From Armatimonadota bacterium (GTDB taxonomy: Bacteria > Armatimonadota > Zipacnadia > Zipacnadales > UBA11051), in NCBI GenBank assembly GCA_013178155.1, contig JABLXH010000044.1:1-39114 (forward strand): a stretch of DNA of 39,114 bases, in the 5' to 3' direction. Within the stretch, counting starts at the first letter, position 1; each line of letters starts with the position of its first letter. Position numbers and translations under genes: made by a program. Positions 25,050-33,282 of this stretch are shown here, in pieces. A model generated the notes under the pieces. That model did not search any database, had not been told where the DNA came from, and saw nothing but the letters and a program-made list of their open reading frames with translations.

Positions 25050-25078
25050 TTGACTTAGAACGTACGTTCTATTACAAT
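25050..25078 (+). promoter_or_regulatory. uvrA promoter
   Basis: TTGACT (25050-25055), exactly 17 bp spacer, TACAAT (25073-25078): a strong sigma70-type promoter. The start near 25085 leaves a leader of about 30 nt with AGGAG at 25103-25107. The whole spacer is occupied by the SOS palindrome. Confidence 0.85.
25056..25071. promoter_or_regulatory. LexA-type SOS box in the uvrA promoter
   Basis: TAGAACGTACGTTCTA is a perfect 16-bp palindrome containing GAAC-N4-GTTC, the core recognised by LexA in Firmicutes and Actinobacteria (consensus CGAAC-N4-GTTCG). It fills the space between -35 and -10, so bound repressor would block RNA polymerase. uvrA is a classical SOS gene, which supports the assignment. 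lexA itself is not in the window. Confidence 0.85.
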
Positions 25079-25114
25079 CTTGCTGCGTGGCCCCTCGCCT
25101 ACAGGAGTGCCCAA

Positions 25115-28100
25115 GTGTCCTCGACCCAAGACGTGCTCCGTATCCATCACGCACGCGAACATAACCTGCGAGACATTAACCTCGACCTGCCGAAGAACGC
25201 ACTGATTGTCTTCACTGGCGTCAGTGGCTCCGGAAAGTCGTCGCTGGCCTTCGATACCCTGTTTGCGGAGGGACAGCGGCGGTACGTCGAGTCGCTTTCC
25301 ACGTATGCCCGGCAATTCCTTCAGCAGCTCGGGCGTCCGGCGGTGGGTGCGATCGAGGGCCTGGCCCCGGCCATCGCCATCGACCAGGGCGCCCGTAGCC
25401 ACAATCCGCGTTCTACGGTTGCGACCGTTACCGGGATCTACGACCACCTGCGGGTCCTCTACGCGGCCATCGGCCATCGGCACTGCCCCCATTGCGGCCA
25501 GGAGGTCGGCAGCCAGACCCGCGAGACGATCATCGGGCGCATTGCGGGTCTGCCGGAAGGAACACCGGTGCAGATCCTGGCCCCTCTGGTGCGCGGCAGG
25601 AAGGGTGAGTTCCGTGACCTGATGGAGGATATGGCCAAGCGGGGCTACCTGCGGGCGCGGGTGGACGGCCAAGCGGTGCGACTGGACAATCCGCCGCGCC
25701 TGAGTCGCTACCGCCGCCATGACGTGTTCATCATCATGGACCGGCTGAGGATCAGACCAGGTATCCGTGGCCGGGTGGCGGAGGCGGTGGACGCGGCCCT
25801 GCGACTGGCCGAGGGCACAGTCGTTGTCGCTGTGCCGGGACAGCCTGACGTGCTTCTCTCGACCCGGTACGCGTGCGCCCGGTGTGACCTGAGTTTCGAT
25901 GAGCCGACGCACGCCAGTTTCTCCTTCAATAGCCCCAGGGGGATGTGCCCAGCCTGCCACGGTCTCGGGACCGAACGCGTCCTGGACCCGGAACTGCTGG
26001 TTCCCGACCCCAGCAAGTCGCTGCTGGACGGCGCTATTCCCGCGATGCAGTCGCTGCGGAGCGCCTTTCGGCGCCATTGGTTTCAGGGAGTGGCGGACCG
26101 CTACGGGTTCACCCTGGACACCCCCTGGCGTGACCTGACCGAGGAGCAGCGACGGGTCCTGCTGTACGGCACCGGGACGGAGAAGCTGGACTTTGTCTTT
26201 CGCAACCCAAACAACGGCTGGGAGTGGCGACATCGCCACACCTGGGGGGGCATCATCGCTGAACTGCAGTACCGTTACCAGCACCTGAAGGCCCCCACGC
26301 TGCTGCGGCGGATCGAGGAGGCGATGCGGGCGGGGCCGTGCCCGGCCTGTGGAGGCCGGCGCTTGCGTCCCGAGAGCCTCGCGGTCACCGTCGGCGGCAA
26401 GTCCATTGCCGATGTCGTGGCTATGGATGTCGCGGCGGCGGACCGGTTCTTTGCCGACCTGGAGCTCAGCGATACGGAGGCTGCCATCGCCGAGGATGCG
26501 CTCAAGGAGATCAGGGACCGGCTCTCGTTCCTTAACCACGTCGGCCTCCATTACCTGACGCTCGACCGCCTCGCACCCTCGCTGTCAGGGGGGGAGGCGC
26601 AGCGCATCCGCCTGGCCAGCCAGGTCGGCAGCGGCCTGGTGGATTGTCTGTACGTCCTGGATGAGCCCAGCATCGGTCTGCACCACCAGGACCAGGGGAA
26701 GCTGCTGGAGGCCCTGGCTCGCCTGCGAGACCAGGGCAATACGGTCATCGTGGTAGAGCATGACGAACAGACCATGCTCGCGGCCGATACCGTGGTGGAC
26801 TTCGGTCCCGGAGCGGGAGAGCATGGTGGTCGCATCGTCGCCGTGGGGACCCCCTGGCAGATCAGTCGTGCGCCCGGATCGCTCACGGGCCGGTACCTCA
26901 AGGGCGAGCTGAGCATCCCGATCCCGACGGAGCGCCGGAGGGGTAATGGCGCATGGCTGCGCCTCAGGGGGGCACGGCACCACAACCTGCGGAACGTGGA
27001 CGTGGATCTGCCGCTGGGCAGTATGATCTGCGTGACGGGCGTCTCAGGGTCCGGAAAGAGCTCGCTGATCACAGACACCCTCTACCCCATCCTGGCGCGC
27101 GAACTGCACGGCGCTGAGCTCACCCCCGGGGACTTTAGCGCCATTGATGGCCTGGAGCACCTGGACAAGGTCGTACTGATCGATCAGGACCCCATCGGGC
27201 GCACACCGCGCAGCAATCCCGCCACCTATACCGGCGTCTTCACTCCCATCCGCGACCTCTATGCCAGCCTGCCCGAGGCCCGCATGCGGGGCTACCGCCC
27301 GGGCCGGTTCTCCTTCAACGTAGCGGAGGGACGCTGCTCGGCCTGCGCGGGGCATGGAGCCGTGCGCCTGGAGTCTGACTTCCTGGCGGACATCTGGGTG
27401 CCGTGTGAGGCCTGCGAAGGCCGGCGCTTTGATCGCGAGACGCTGGAGGTCGTCTACCGGGGGCGGACGATCGCCGATGTCCTGGCGCTCTCCGTAGCCG
27501 AAGCTTTGGAGCATTTCGCCCCTATTCCACGCATACGGCGCCACCTGCAGACACTCGCCGATGTGGGTCTGGGCTACATCAGGCTGGGCCAGCCGGCTAC
27601 CACGCTGTCCGGGGGCGAGGCGCAGCGGGTCAAACTGGCCAAGGAGCTGGCGCGGCCGGCAACGGGCCGCACCATCTACATCCTGGACGAGCCTACTACA
27701 GGCCTGCACCTGCACGATGTCCAGCAGCTTCTGGAGGTGCTGCAGCGGTTTGTGCGCGAGGGCAACACCGTCATTGTTGTCGAGCACCATCCGGATGTCA
27801 TCAAGTGCGCGGACTATGTGGTGGACCTGGGGCCGGGAGGGGGCCATGAGGGGGGGCTGATCGTGGCCCAGGGGTCTCCTGAGGCTCTGGCTCAGCAGGG
27901 CCAGTCGGCCACGGCTGTGATGTTGCGCGAGGTGCTGGGCAGGAGCCGACGCCATCTGGGACGTCGTAGCCGGCCGCGTCCACGGCGTCGCCAGGACCAC
28001 ATCGTGGTCAAGGGGGCCCGCGAGCACAACCTCGCCGATGTAGAAGCGCGTATACCGCTGCATCAGCTAACCGTGGTGTCGGGCGTGAGCGGCTCTGGCA

Positions 28101-30802
28101 AGACCTCCTTCGCGCTGGACACGCTCTATGCCGAAGGGCAGAGACGCTTCGTGGAGTCCCTGTCGCCGTACGCGCGGCAGTTCGTCAGCCAGATGCCCAA
28201 GCCGAAGGTGGACCGTGTCACAGGCCTGCCGCCGGCCATCGCCATTGACCAGACAGGACGGTCCTACTCACCGCGCTCCACGGTGGGCACCTCCACGGAA
28301 GTCTATGACTATCTGCGCCTGCTGTTCGCTCGCCTGGCACAGCCACACTGCCCGCAATGCGGCGCGGCTGTGGGAACACAGACCCGGGACCAGGTGGTGG
28401 ACGCCATCCTGGCTACCGCAACGGGTGAGATGGTACTCGTCCTGGCGCCACTGGCGCCCCGGGGCAACGAGGCCTATGAGACGATGCTGCAGCGCGTCCA
28501 ACGTGACGGCTGGCAGCGTGTGCGTGTGGACGGACAGATGCATACGTTGCCGTACGATGGTGTCCTGGACCGGCGCAGCCGCCACCTGATCGAGGTCGTG
28601 GTTGACCGCCTGCGGCCCGAGACCCGGAACCGGTCGAGGCTGGCACAGGCCGTAGAGGCCGCGTTCCGGCTCTCGGGTGGACAGGTGACCCTCGCGGGCA
28701 CCAGCGAGCTTCGTTTCTCAAGCCAGCACGCGTGCGCCGACTGCGGCGCTGCCTTTGAGCCGCTGACGCCAAAGAGCTTCTCGTTCAATCATCCTGATGG
28801 CTGGTGCCCACGCTGTTACGGCCTGGGGACGATACGGGGAGTGGAGCTCGCCGACCTGGTGACGGACGCGACCAGGTCTCTGCGCGAGGGGGCCTTGCGC
28901 CCCTGGCCGAACCTGCGCCGCCTGCCCCGCCTGTCGGCCATGCTCGAACAGGCGGCCCGACATGCGGAGTTCAGTCTTGATAGCCCCCTGGACCGCTTGG
29001 ACGAGTCCCAGCGCAGCTATCTACTGCGGCTCCTGGCCGGGAACCGGGCGGCGGCACCAGAGGATGGCGCCTGGGTCCAGGAGCGACTGGCCGGCGCACC
29101 ATATCGAGCGGAACTGGCGCAGCATGGGGCGCAGAGCATCGAGCGGTACCTGCGGGACGTGCCTTGCCCAGCCTGCCGCGGTGCCAGGGTGCGACCCGAG
29201 GCAGCCATGGCCCGGTTGCGGGGACGAACCATTGGCGAAGTGTGCAGCATGTCGCTGGTAGACTGCCACCAATGGTTTGCAGAGCTGGAGCTTGACCGAC
29301 GAGAGCAGGCGCGGGCGCAGGATGTGGTCACCGAGATCCGTTCCCGTCTGCGCTTCCTGGTGGAGGTGGGACTGGGCTATCTGACCCTCGGACGCTCATC
29401 GCCGACGCTGTCCGGCGGAGAGGCGCAACGAGTGAAGCTGGCCGGTCAGATGGGATCGGGATTGACAGGCTTATTGTATGTTTTGGATGAGCCCACGGTG
29501 GGGGTCCATCCCCGGGACAATGCCAGGGTCCTGCAGGCCCTGCGCCGGCTGCGCGACGACGGGAACACGGTGGTGGTCGTGGAGCACGACCCACAGACAC
29601 TGGCGCAGGCCGATCACATCGTGGACCTCGGCCCGGGTGCCGGTCCGGATGGCGGTCGTATCGTCGCCAGCGGCCCCCGCGGCCGAGTGGCACGCAACAC
29701 TGCGTCTGCTACCGGTCAGCTCCTCTCTGGCAGACTGACGGTGCCGGTGCCGCGGGAGCGCCGACCGGTACCAGCGCCGCCGGAGCAGAGCCCCGGTCAG
29801 TGGCTGGTGGTGGAGGGGGCCCGGGAGCATAACCTGAAGGGCATCACGGTGGCCTTTCCGCTCAACAGGCTGGTTGTCGTTACCGGGCCGTCGGGCTCGG
29901 GGAAAAGCACTCTGGTTGACGACATCCTGAGCCGCGAGCTGGCGATCCGGCTGAATGGGGCCCGCACAGACCGTGCCCCCGGACGCCATGCAGGCATACG
30001 GGGTATAGGCAACCTTGACCAGTTGATCGTTATTGACCAGACTCCGATCGGCCAGACCCCTCGCTCCAACCCCGGCACCTACGTCGGTGTCTTTGACCTG
30101 GTGCGCGAGTTCTACGCCGCTTTGCCTGAGGCGAGAGTGCGGGGTTTCAAGGCACGGCGCTTCAGCTTCAATGTCTCCGGCGGGCGCTGCGAGACGTGCC
30201 AGGGCATGGGCAGCCGCTGCGTGCAGATGCATTTCCTCCCTGACGTGTGGGTGACATGCGAGGAGTGCAACGGTCACCGGTATAACCCGGAGACCCTGCA
30301 GGTCACCTATCGCGGACACACGATCTCCGATGTCCTGGCCATGCCCATTGCCAGAGTACGCGAATTGTTTGCCGCCTTCCCTCGGGTCGCCCGGCGGCTG
30401 CAGGTCCTCTGCGACGTTGGCCTGGGTTATGTTACCCTGGGACAGGCGGCGCCCACCCTCAGCGGCGGTGAAGCTCAGCGGGTGAAACTGGCCCGTGAGC
30501 TGTCGTCACCCGCCCGAGCGCGAACGCTCTATGTGCTTGATGAGCCCACGACCGGCCTGCACACCGCCGATGTGCGGCAACTGCTTGCGGTGCTCAATCG
30601 CCTGGTGGACCGTGGGTATAGCGTGGTCGTCATCGAGCACAATCTCGATGTGATCAAGTCGGCGGACTATGTGATTGACCTAGGGCCAGAGGGCGGTGAC
30701 CGGGGGGGCTATCTCGTTGCCGCCGGGAGTCCTGAAGAGGTGGCGAAGGCTGAAAACTCGCCCACCGCCCCTTATCTCGCGCGCGCTCTGCAAGGAGGCT
30801 AG
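25115..30802 (+). CDS. uvrA: Double-length excinuclease ABC subunit A (tandem UvrA fusion)
   Basis: 1895 residues, about twice the usual 940. UvrA is the DNA-damage sensor of nucleotide excision repair, loading UvrB onto lesions. Residues 1 to about 955 and 960-1895 each form a UvrA-like unit beginning with AREHNL. Four Walker A motifs are intact: GVSGSGKS near 35 and 642, GVSGSGKT near 990, GPSGSGKS near 1591. Each is matched by an LSGGEAQR signature and a Walker B LDEP segment. Zinc-module cysteine pairs occur in both halves (CPHCG near 124, CSACAGHG, CADCGAAF, CETCQGMG). The joint near 935-960 is an Arg-rich linker (GRSRRHLGRRSRPRPRRRQD). Double UvrAs are known, for example in Chlamydia. 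Start GTG 25115, AGGAG 7 bp upstream; SOS-regulated promoter. Confidence 0.97.
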   Translation: MSSTQDVLRIHHAREHNLRDINLDLPKNALIVFTGVSGSGKSSLAFDTLFAEGQRRYVESLSTYARQFLQQLGRPAVGAIEGLAPAIAIDQGARSHNPRSTVATVTGIYDHLRVLYAAIGHRHCPHCGQEVGSQTRETIIGRIAGLPEGTPVQILAPLVRGRKGEFRDLMEDMAKRGYLRARVDGQAVRLDNPPRLSRYRRHDVFIIMDRLRIRPGIRGRVAEAVDAALRLAEGTVVVAVPGQPDVLLSTRYACARCDLSFDEPTHASFSFNSPRGMCPACHGLGTERVLDPELLVPDPSKSLLDGAIPAMQSLRSAFRRHWFQGVADRYGFTLDTPWRDLTEEQRRVLLYGTGTEKLDFVFRNPNNGWEWRHRHTWGGIIAELQYRYQHLKAPTLLRRIEEAMRAGPCPACGGRRLRPESLAVTVGGKSIADVVAMDVAAADRFFADLELSDTEAAIAEDALKEIRDRLSFLNHVGLHYLTLDRLAPSLSGGEAQRIRLASQVGSGLVDCLYVLDEPSIGLHHQDQGKLLEALARLRDQGNTVIVVEHDEQTMLAADTVVDFGPGAGEHGGRIVAVGTPWQISRAPGSLTGRYLKGELSIPIPTERRRGNGAWLRLRGARHHNLRNVDVDLPLGSMICVTGVSGSGKSSLITDTLYPILARELHGAELTPGDFSAIDGLEHLDKVVLIDQDPIGRTPRSNPATYTGVFTPIRDLYASLPEARMRGYRPGRFSFNVAEGRCSACAGHGAVRLESDFLADIWVPCEACEGRRFDRETLEVVYRGRTIADVLALSVAEALEHFAPIPRIRRHLQTLADVGLGYIRLGQPATTLSGGEAQRVKLAKELARPATGRTIYILDEPTTGLHLHDVQQLLEVLQRFVREGNTVIVVEHHPDVIKCADYVVDLGPGGGHEGGLIVAQGSPEALAQQGQSATAVMLREVLGRSRRHLGRRSRPRPRRRQDHIVVKGAREHNLADVEARIPLHQLTVVSGVSGSGKTSFALDTLYAEGQRRFVESLSPYARQFVSQMPKPKVDRVTGLPPAIAIDQTGRSYSPRSTVGTSTEVYDYLRLLFARLAQPHCPQCGAAVGTQTRDQVVDAILATATGEMVLVLAPLAPRGNEAYETMLQRVQRDGWQRVRVDGQMHTLPYDGVLDRRSRHLIEVVVDRLRPETRNRSRLAQAVEAAFRLSGGQVTLAGTSELRFSSQHACADCGAAFEPLTPKSFSFNHPDGWCPRCYGLGTIRGVELADLVTDATRSLREGALRPWPNLRRLPRLSAMLEQAARHAEFSLDSPLDRLDESQRSYLLRLLAGNRAAAPEDGAWVQERLAGAPYRAELAQHGAQSIERYLRDVPCPACRGARVRPEAAMARLRGRTIGEVCSMSLVDCHQWFAELELDRREQARAQDVVTEIRSRLRFLVEVGLGYLTLGRSSPTLSGGEAQRVKLAGQMGSGLTGLLYVLDEPTVGVHPRDNARVLQALRRLRDDGNTVVVVEHDPQTLAQADHIVDLGPGAGPDGGRIVASGPRGRVARNTASATGQLLSGRLTVPVPRERRPVPAPPEQSPGQWLVVEGAREHNLKGITVAFPLNRLVVVTGPSGSGKSTLVDDILSRELAIRLNGARTDRAPGRHAGIRGIGNLDQLIVIDQTPIGQTPRSNPGTYVGVFDLVREFYAALPEARVRGFKARRFSFNVSGGRCETCQGMGSRCVQMHFLPDVWVTCEECNGHRYNPETLQVTYRGHTISDVLAMPIARVRELFAAFPRVARRLQVLCDVGLGYVTLGQAAPTLSGGEAQRVKLARELSSPARARTLYVLDEPTTGLHTADVRQLLAVLNRLVDRGYSVVVIEHNLDVIKSADYVIDLGPEGGDRGGYLVAAGSPEEVAKAENSPTAPYLARALQGG

Positions 30803-30903
30803 CCGCGGGACGACGTGTCCAGTGCTGTGTCGAAGAAGGATTTGCTCGGAGGCGCGGGAATCTGCAGCGGCAGGGAAAGCGTTGTAGACGCAGGCACGAC
30901 CGG

Positions 30904-30989
30904 TGGCGGAGAGGGAGGGATTCGAACCCCCGGAGCTTGCGCTCAGCGGTTTTCAAGACCGCCGCCATAGACCACTCGGCCACCTCTCC
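30904..30989 (-). tRNA. tRNA-Ser (anticodon TGA)
   Basis: Minus-strand class II tRNA. The acceptor stem GGAGAGG/CCTCTCC pairs, the D arm is GCCGAGTGGTCTATGGC, and the anticodon stem GCGGT/ACCGC has loop CTTGAAA with anticodon TGA. The variable arm GAGC-GCAA-GCTC is typical of Ser and CCA is encoded at plus-strand 30904-30906. It lies tail to tail with uvrA, about 100 bp from its stop, and has its own promoter. Confidence 0.96.
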
Positions 30990-31001
30990 GCGTGAGCAAA
31001 G

Positions 31002-31030
31002 AGTATAGCGGGCTGCGCGGACCGTGTCAA
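31002..31030 (-). promoter_or_regulatory. Sigma70-type promoter of tRNA-Ser
   Basis: On the minus strand, consensus TTGACA (plus-strand 31025-31030), 17-bp spacer, TATACT (31002-31007). Transcription would begin a few bases before the tRNA 5' end. Confidence 0.85.
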
Positions 31031-31155
31031 ACGAGTAGCAGCGAGCCGCCCAGCAAGAGCGGCGATGGTCTGCAGGTCTGAACAGTGCTCTGGCCGCGAC
31101 CGTCGGCAAGAGTCCACAGATGCCGTCTGAGCTCCGGACCCGAGGAGGTAAGAGA

Positions 31156-31926
31156 ATGGGCCACCCTCGAGGGCTGTCAGGTGGTCTCCTAGCCGTCGTC
31201 GCTCTGGTCATGGGCATGCTAGTGGGTGGCTGTGGTGGGGCGCGGCTCATTGGCACAGAGCAGGAAATCGAACTGGGCCGCCAGGCTGGTGAGAAGTTTG
31301 AGCGCACCAACGGAGGGCTGGACCGGGATCCCAGGCGCGTGAGCTTGGCCGATGAGATCGGGCGTCGGGTGGGAGCAGTGGCGGGCGCGCCGCCCTACGT
31401 CGCCTACCCTTACGAGTTCCGGGTCCTGGCCAACGACCAGGTAAACGCCAACGCCTTCCCTGGCGGGCTCATCTACCTGTGGCGTGGGCTCTATGATCAG
31501 TTGGGCTACGATCGCGACCAACTGGCGTGGGTCGCCGGCCACGAAGCCGCTCACGTCGCGCGACAGCACGGTGTGCGCCGCATTGAGCGAGCTCTCGGGT
31601 ACGAGCTCATCATCGAGTTGCTGCTGGGGAAGGACAGCCAACGCGAGATTGCCGGCGCCGTGGCCGGGCTCACGCTGCAGTCCTACAGCCGCGACCAGGA
31701 GTACGAAGCGGATCGGATAGGGCTGGAGTTCAGCCATGCCGCGGGTTACGACCCGACGGCTGCGTTGGCCGTCTTGCAGGCGTTTCGCAAGATCCAGGGC
31801 AAGGACCCAAGCCAACTCGAGCTGCTCTTTGAGACCCACCCCGGGAATACGGCCCGGGAGAATGCCCTGAAGGCGCACCTGCAGCGCAAGGGCTGGAGCG
31901 GGCGCTACTACAGACCGTCCGGTTAG
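31156..31926 (+). CDS. M48-family metalloprotease, putative lipoprotein
   Basis: 256 residues from ATG 31156, with AGGAGG 7 bp upstream. A signal peptide ends in LVGGC, so Cys26 is a likely lipid-attachment site that places the protein on the membrane outside the cytoplasm. The zinc-protease motif HEAAH (129-133) and the downstream EYEADRIG (182-189, third ligand probably Glu182) define the M48/BepA-LoiP-like group, which degrades misfolded envelope proteins. NANAFPGGLIYLWRGL (98-113) is the usual conserved stretch before the active site. The family often has TPRs after the protease domain; here only the protease is present. Upstream sequence to 31031 has no clear promoter. Confidence 0.92.
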   Translation: MGHPRGLSGGLLAVVALVMGMLVGGCGGARLIGTEQEIELGRQAGEKFERTNGGLDRDPRRVSLADEIGRRVGAVAGAPPYVAYPYEFRVLANDQVNANAFPGGLIYLWRGLYDQLGYDRDQLAWVAGHEAAHVARQHGVRRIERALGYELIIELLLGKDSQREIAGAVAGLTLQSYSRDQEYEADRIGLEFSHAAGYDPTAALAVLQAFRKIQGKDPSQLELLFETHPGNTARENALKAHLQRKGWSGRYYRPSG

Positions 31927-31989
31927 GTCCAGTGGCCCCGCCACGGGAGTGAAGCCGCGGTGTTCGGGGGAACGCGATAGAGAGACCGG

Positions 31990-33282
31990 GTGCAGTACCT
32001 GATGTCAGTGCCGTCGGTCGTTGTACATGTAATAGCGCCCGACCAGGACGCCTCTCTGAGCGATGTCATGATCGTGTCACGCAACCTGGCACGCCGGGGG
32101 AGCCAGGTCCTGGTGGCGGGCTCCCTCTCGCGTCCCACGCGGAAGCGGCTGTCCGAGGCCAAGTGCCGCTGGGTCAACCTGCCGATGCCCCAGGGGACCG
32201 CACTCTCCTCGTGGCTGCAGGTTGCTCGCCAGCTCCGACGGCTCGTGGATTCTTTGCGACCTGATGTCCTGCATTGCCACGGACTCCTGGTGGGGACGGC
32301 CGCCGCTCTGGCGCTGCGGGGCTATCGGTCATCACCGCGTCTGATCGTCTCCTTGCCCGACCTCAGTTCACACAGTGTCTCCCGCCTCATGGGTCTGCTG
32401 GCGCGATGGAGCCTCGGACGCGCGCATCTGCTGACCGTCACGACCGCTACCGACCTGGCGCTGCTGCAGCGCAACTACCCCAGAGCCGCGGCCCGCGCAC
32501 GTCTGGTGCACCACGCCGTCGAAGTCCGCCCGACACGCGGCGACTTCGACGTGGGCGCGAAACGCCGCGCGCTCGGGGTCAGCCCCCACACCGCTGTGGT
32601 CGGCGTGATCAGCCCGGCTGTCGCCGATCTGGGGATCGCCACGTTCCTGGAAGCGGCGGCGACCGTGAGCCACCGGTTCCCCAATGTTGAGTTCCTCTTA
32701 GTGGGAGATGGCGCCGACCAGGATGCTTTGCGCTTGGCCGCGCACGACCTCGGCATCGGCGGCGCGGTCGTGTTCCGCGGGAGCCGCACCGATATTCCGG
32801 AGATCATCGGGTCGCTCAATGTACTGGTTATCCCGGGCGAGGTACCGGGTGCGGTACGCAACGCGCTGCAGGCGGTGGCACAGGAGATCCCGGTAATCGC
32901 CGTGCAGACGGGGGCGCTGGCCGAGGTGATGGCTGAGATCTACCCCGACGGCCTGGTCCCATCCGGAGACGTGGATGCCCTGGCCACGGCCATCTCGCAG
33001 AACCTCGAAATGCCTCCCCCACCCGAGGCCGATGCCGGCGTCTTCGTTGACGGCGGCATCACCCTGCGCTACTCGGACTTGCTCGTGGCCCGCGAGGCCT
33101 ACGACCTGGACACGGCGGGGCTGGAGGCGGAGCGTGAAGACGACTCGCCTGTACGCCGAGCCGCGTTGCGAGCCCAGCGACGCTTCAGTGCAGAGGCCCT
33201 GGTGGGGACCATGGACGAGCTGTATGCCGAGGTGCTGGCGGCTGCAAGCCAACCTGCGGGACGGTGGGTGTTTCTCCGGTGA
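31990..33282 (+). CDS. Glycosyltransferase family 4-like protein
   Basis: 430 residues with a GT-B layout: an N-terminal Rossmann domain (SVPSVVVHVIAP, DVLHCHGLL) and a C-terminal one (FLLVGDGADQDALRLA, VVFRGSRTDIPEIIGSLNVLVIPG). GT4 enzymes transfer sugars from nucleotide donors to build glycans. The donor-binding E-x7-E motif is degraded: the second Glu position reads Gln in LQAVAQEIPVI, so catalysis may be altered. About 80 extra C-terminal residues (SDLLVAREAYDLDTAGLEAE) are unlike the usual fold. Start GTG 31990 has only GAGAG upstream; ATG 32002 is an alternative. Its stop overlaps the next gene's start as GTGA, suggesting coupled translation. Confidence 0.8.
   Translation: MQYLMSVPSVVVHVIAPDQDASLSDVMIVSRNLARRGSQVLVAGSLSRPTRKRLSEAKCRWVNLPMPQGTALSSWLQVARQLRRLVDSLRPDVLHCHGLLVGTAAALALRGYRSSPRLIVSLPDLSSHSVSRLMGLLARWSLGRAHLLTVTTATDLALLQRNYPRAAARARLVHHAVEVRPTRGDFDVGAKRRALGVSPHTAVVGVISPAVADLGIATFLEAAATVSHRFPNVEFLLVGDGADQDALRLAAHDLGIGGAVVFRGSRTDIPEIIGSLNVLVIPGEVPGAVRNALQAVAQEIPVIAVQTGALAEVMAEIYPDGLVPSGDVDALATAISQNLEMPPPPEADAGVFVDGGITLRYSDLLVAREAYDLDTAGLEAEREDDSPVRRAALRAQRRFSAEALVGTMDELYAEVLAAASQPAGRWVFLR

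Noticed and set aside
25055-26551. 498-codon open frame on the minus strand inside uvrA
   Set aside because: It is the antisense shadow of a strongly conserved gene in GC-rich DNA; the translation has no family motifs and no ribosome-binding site.
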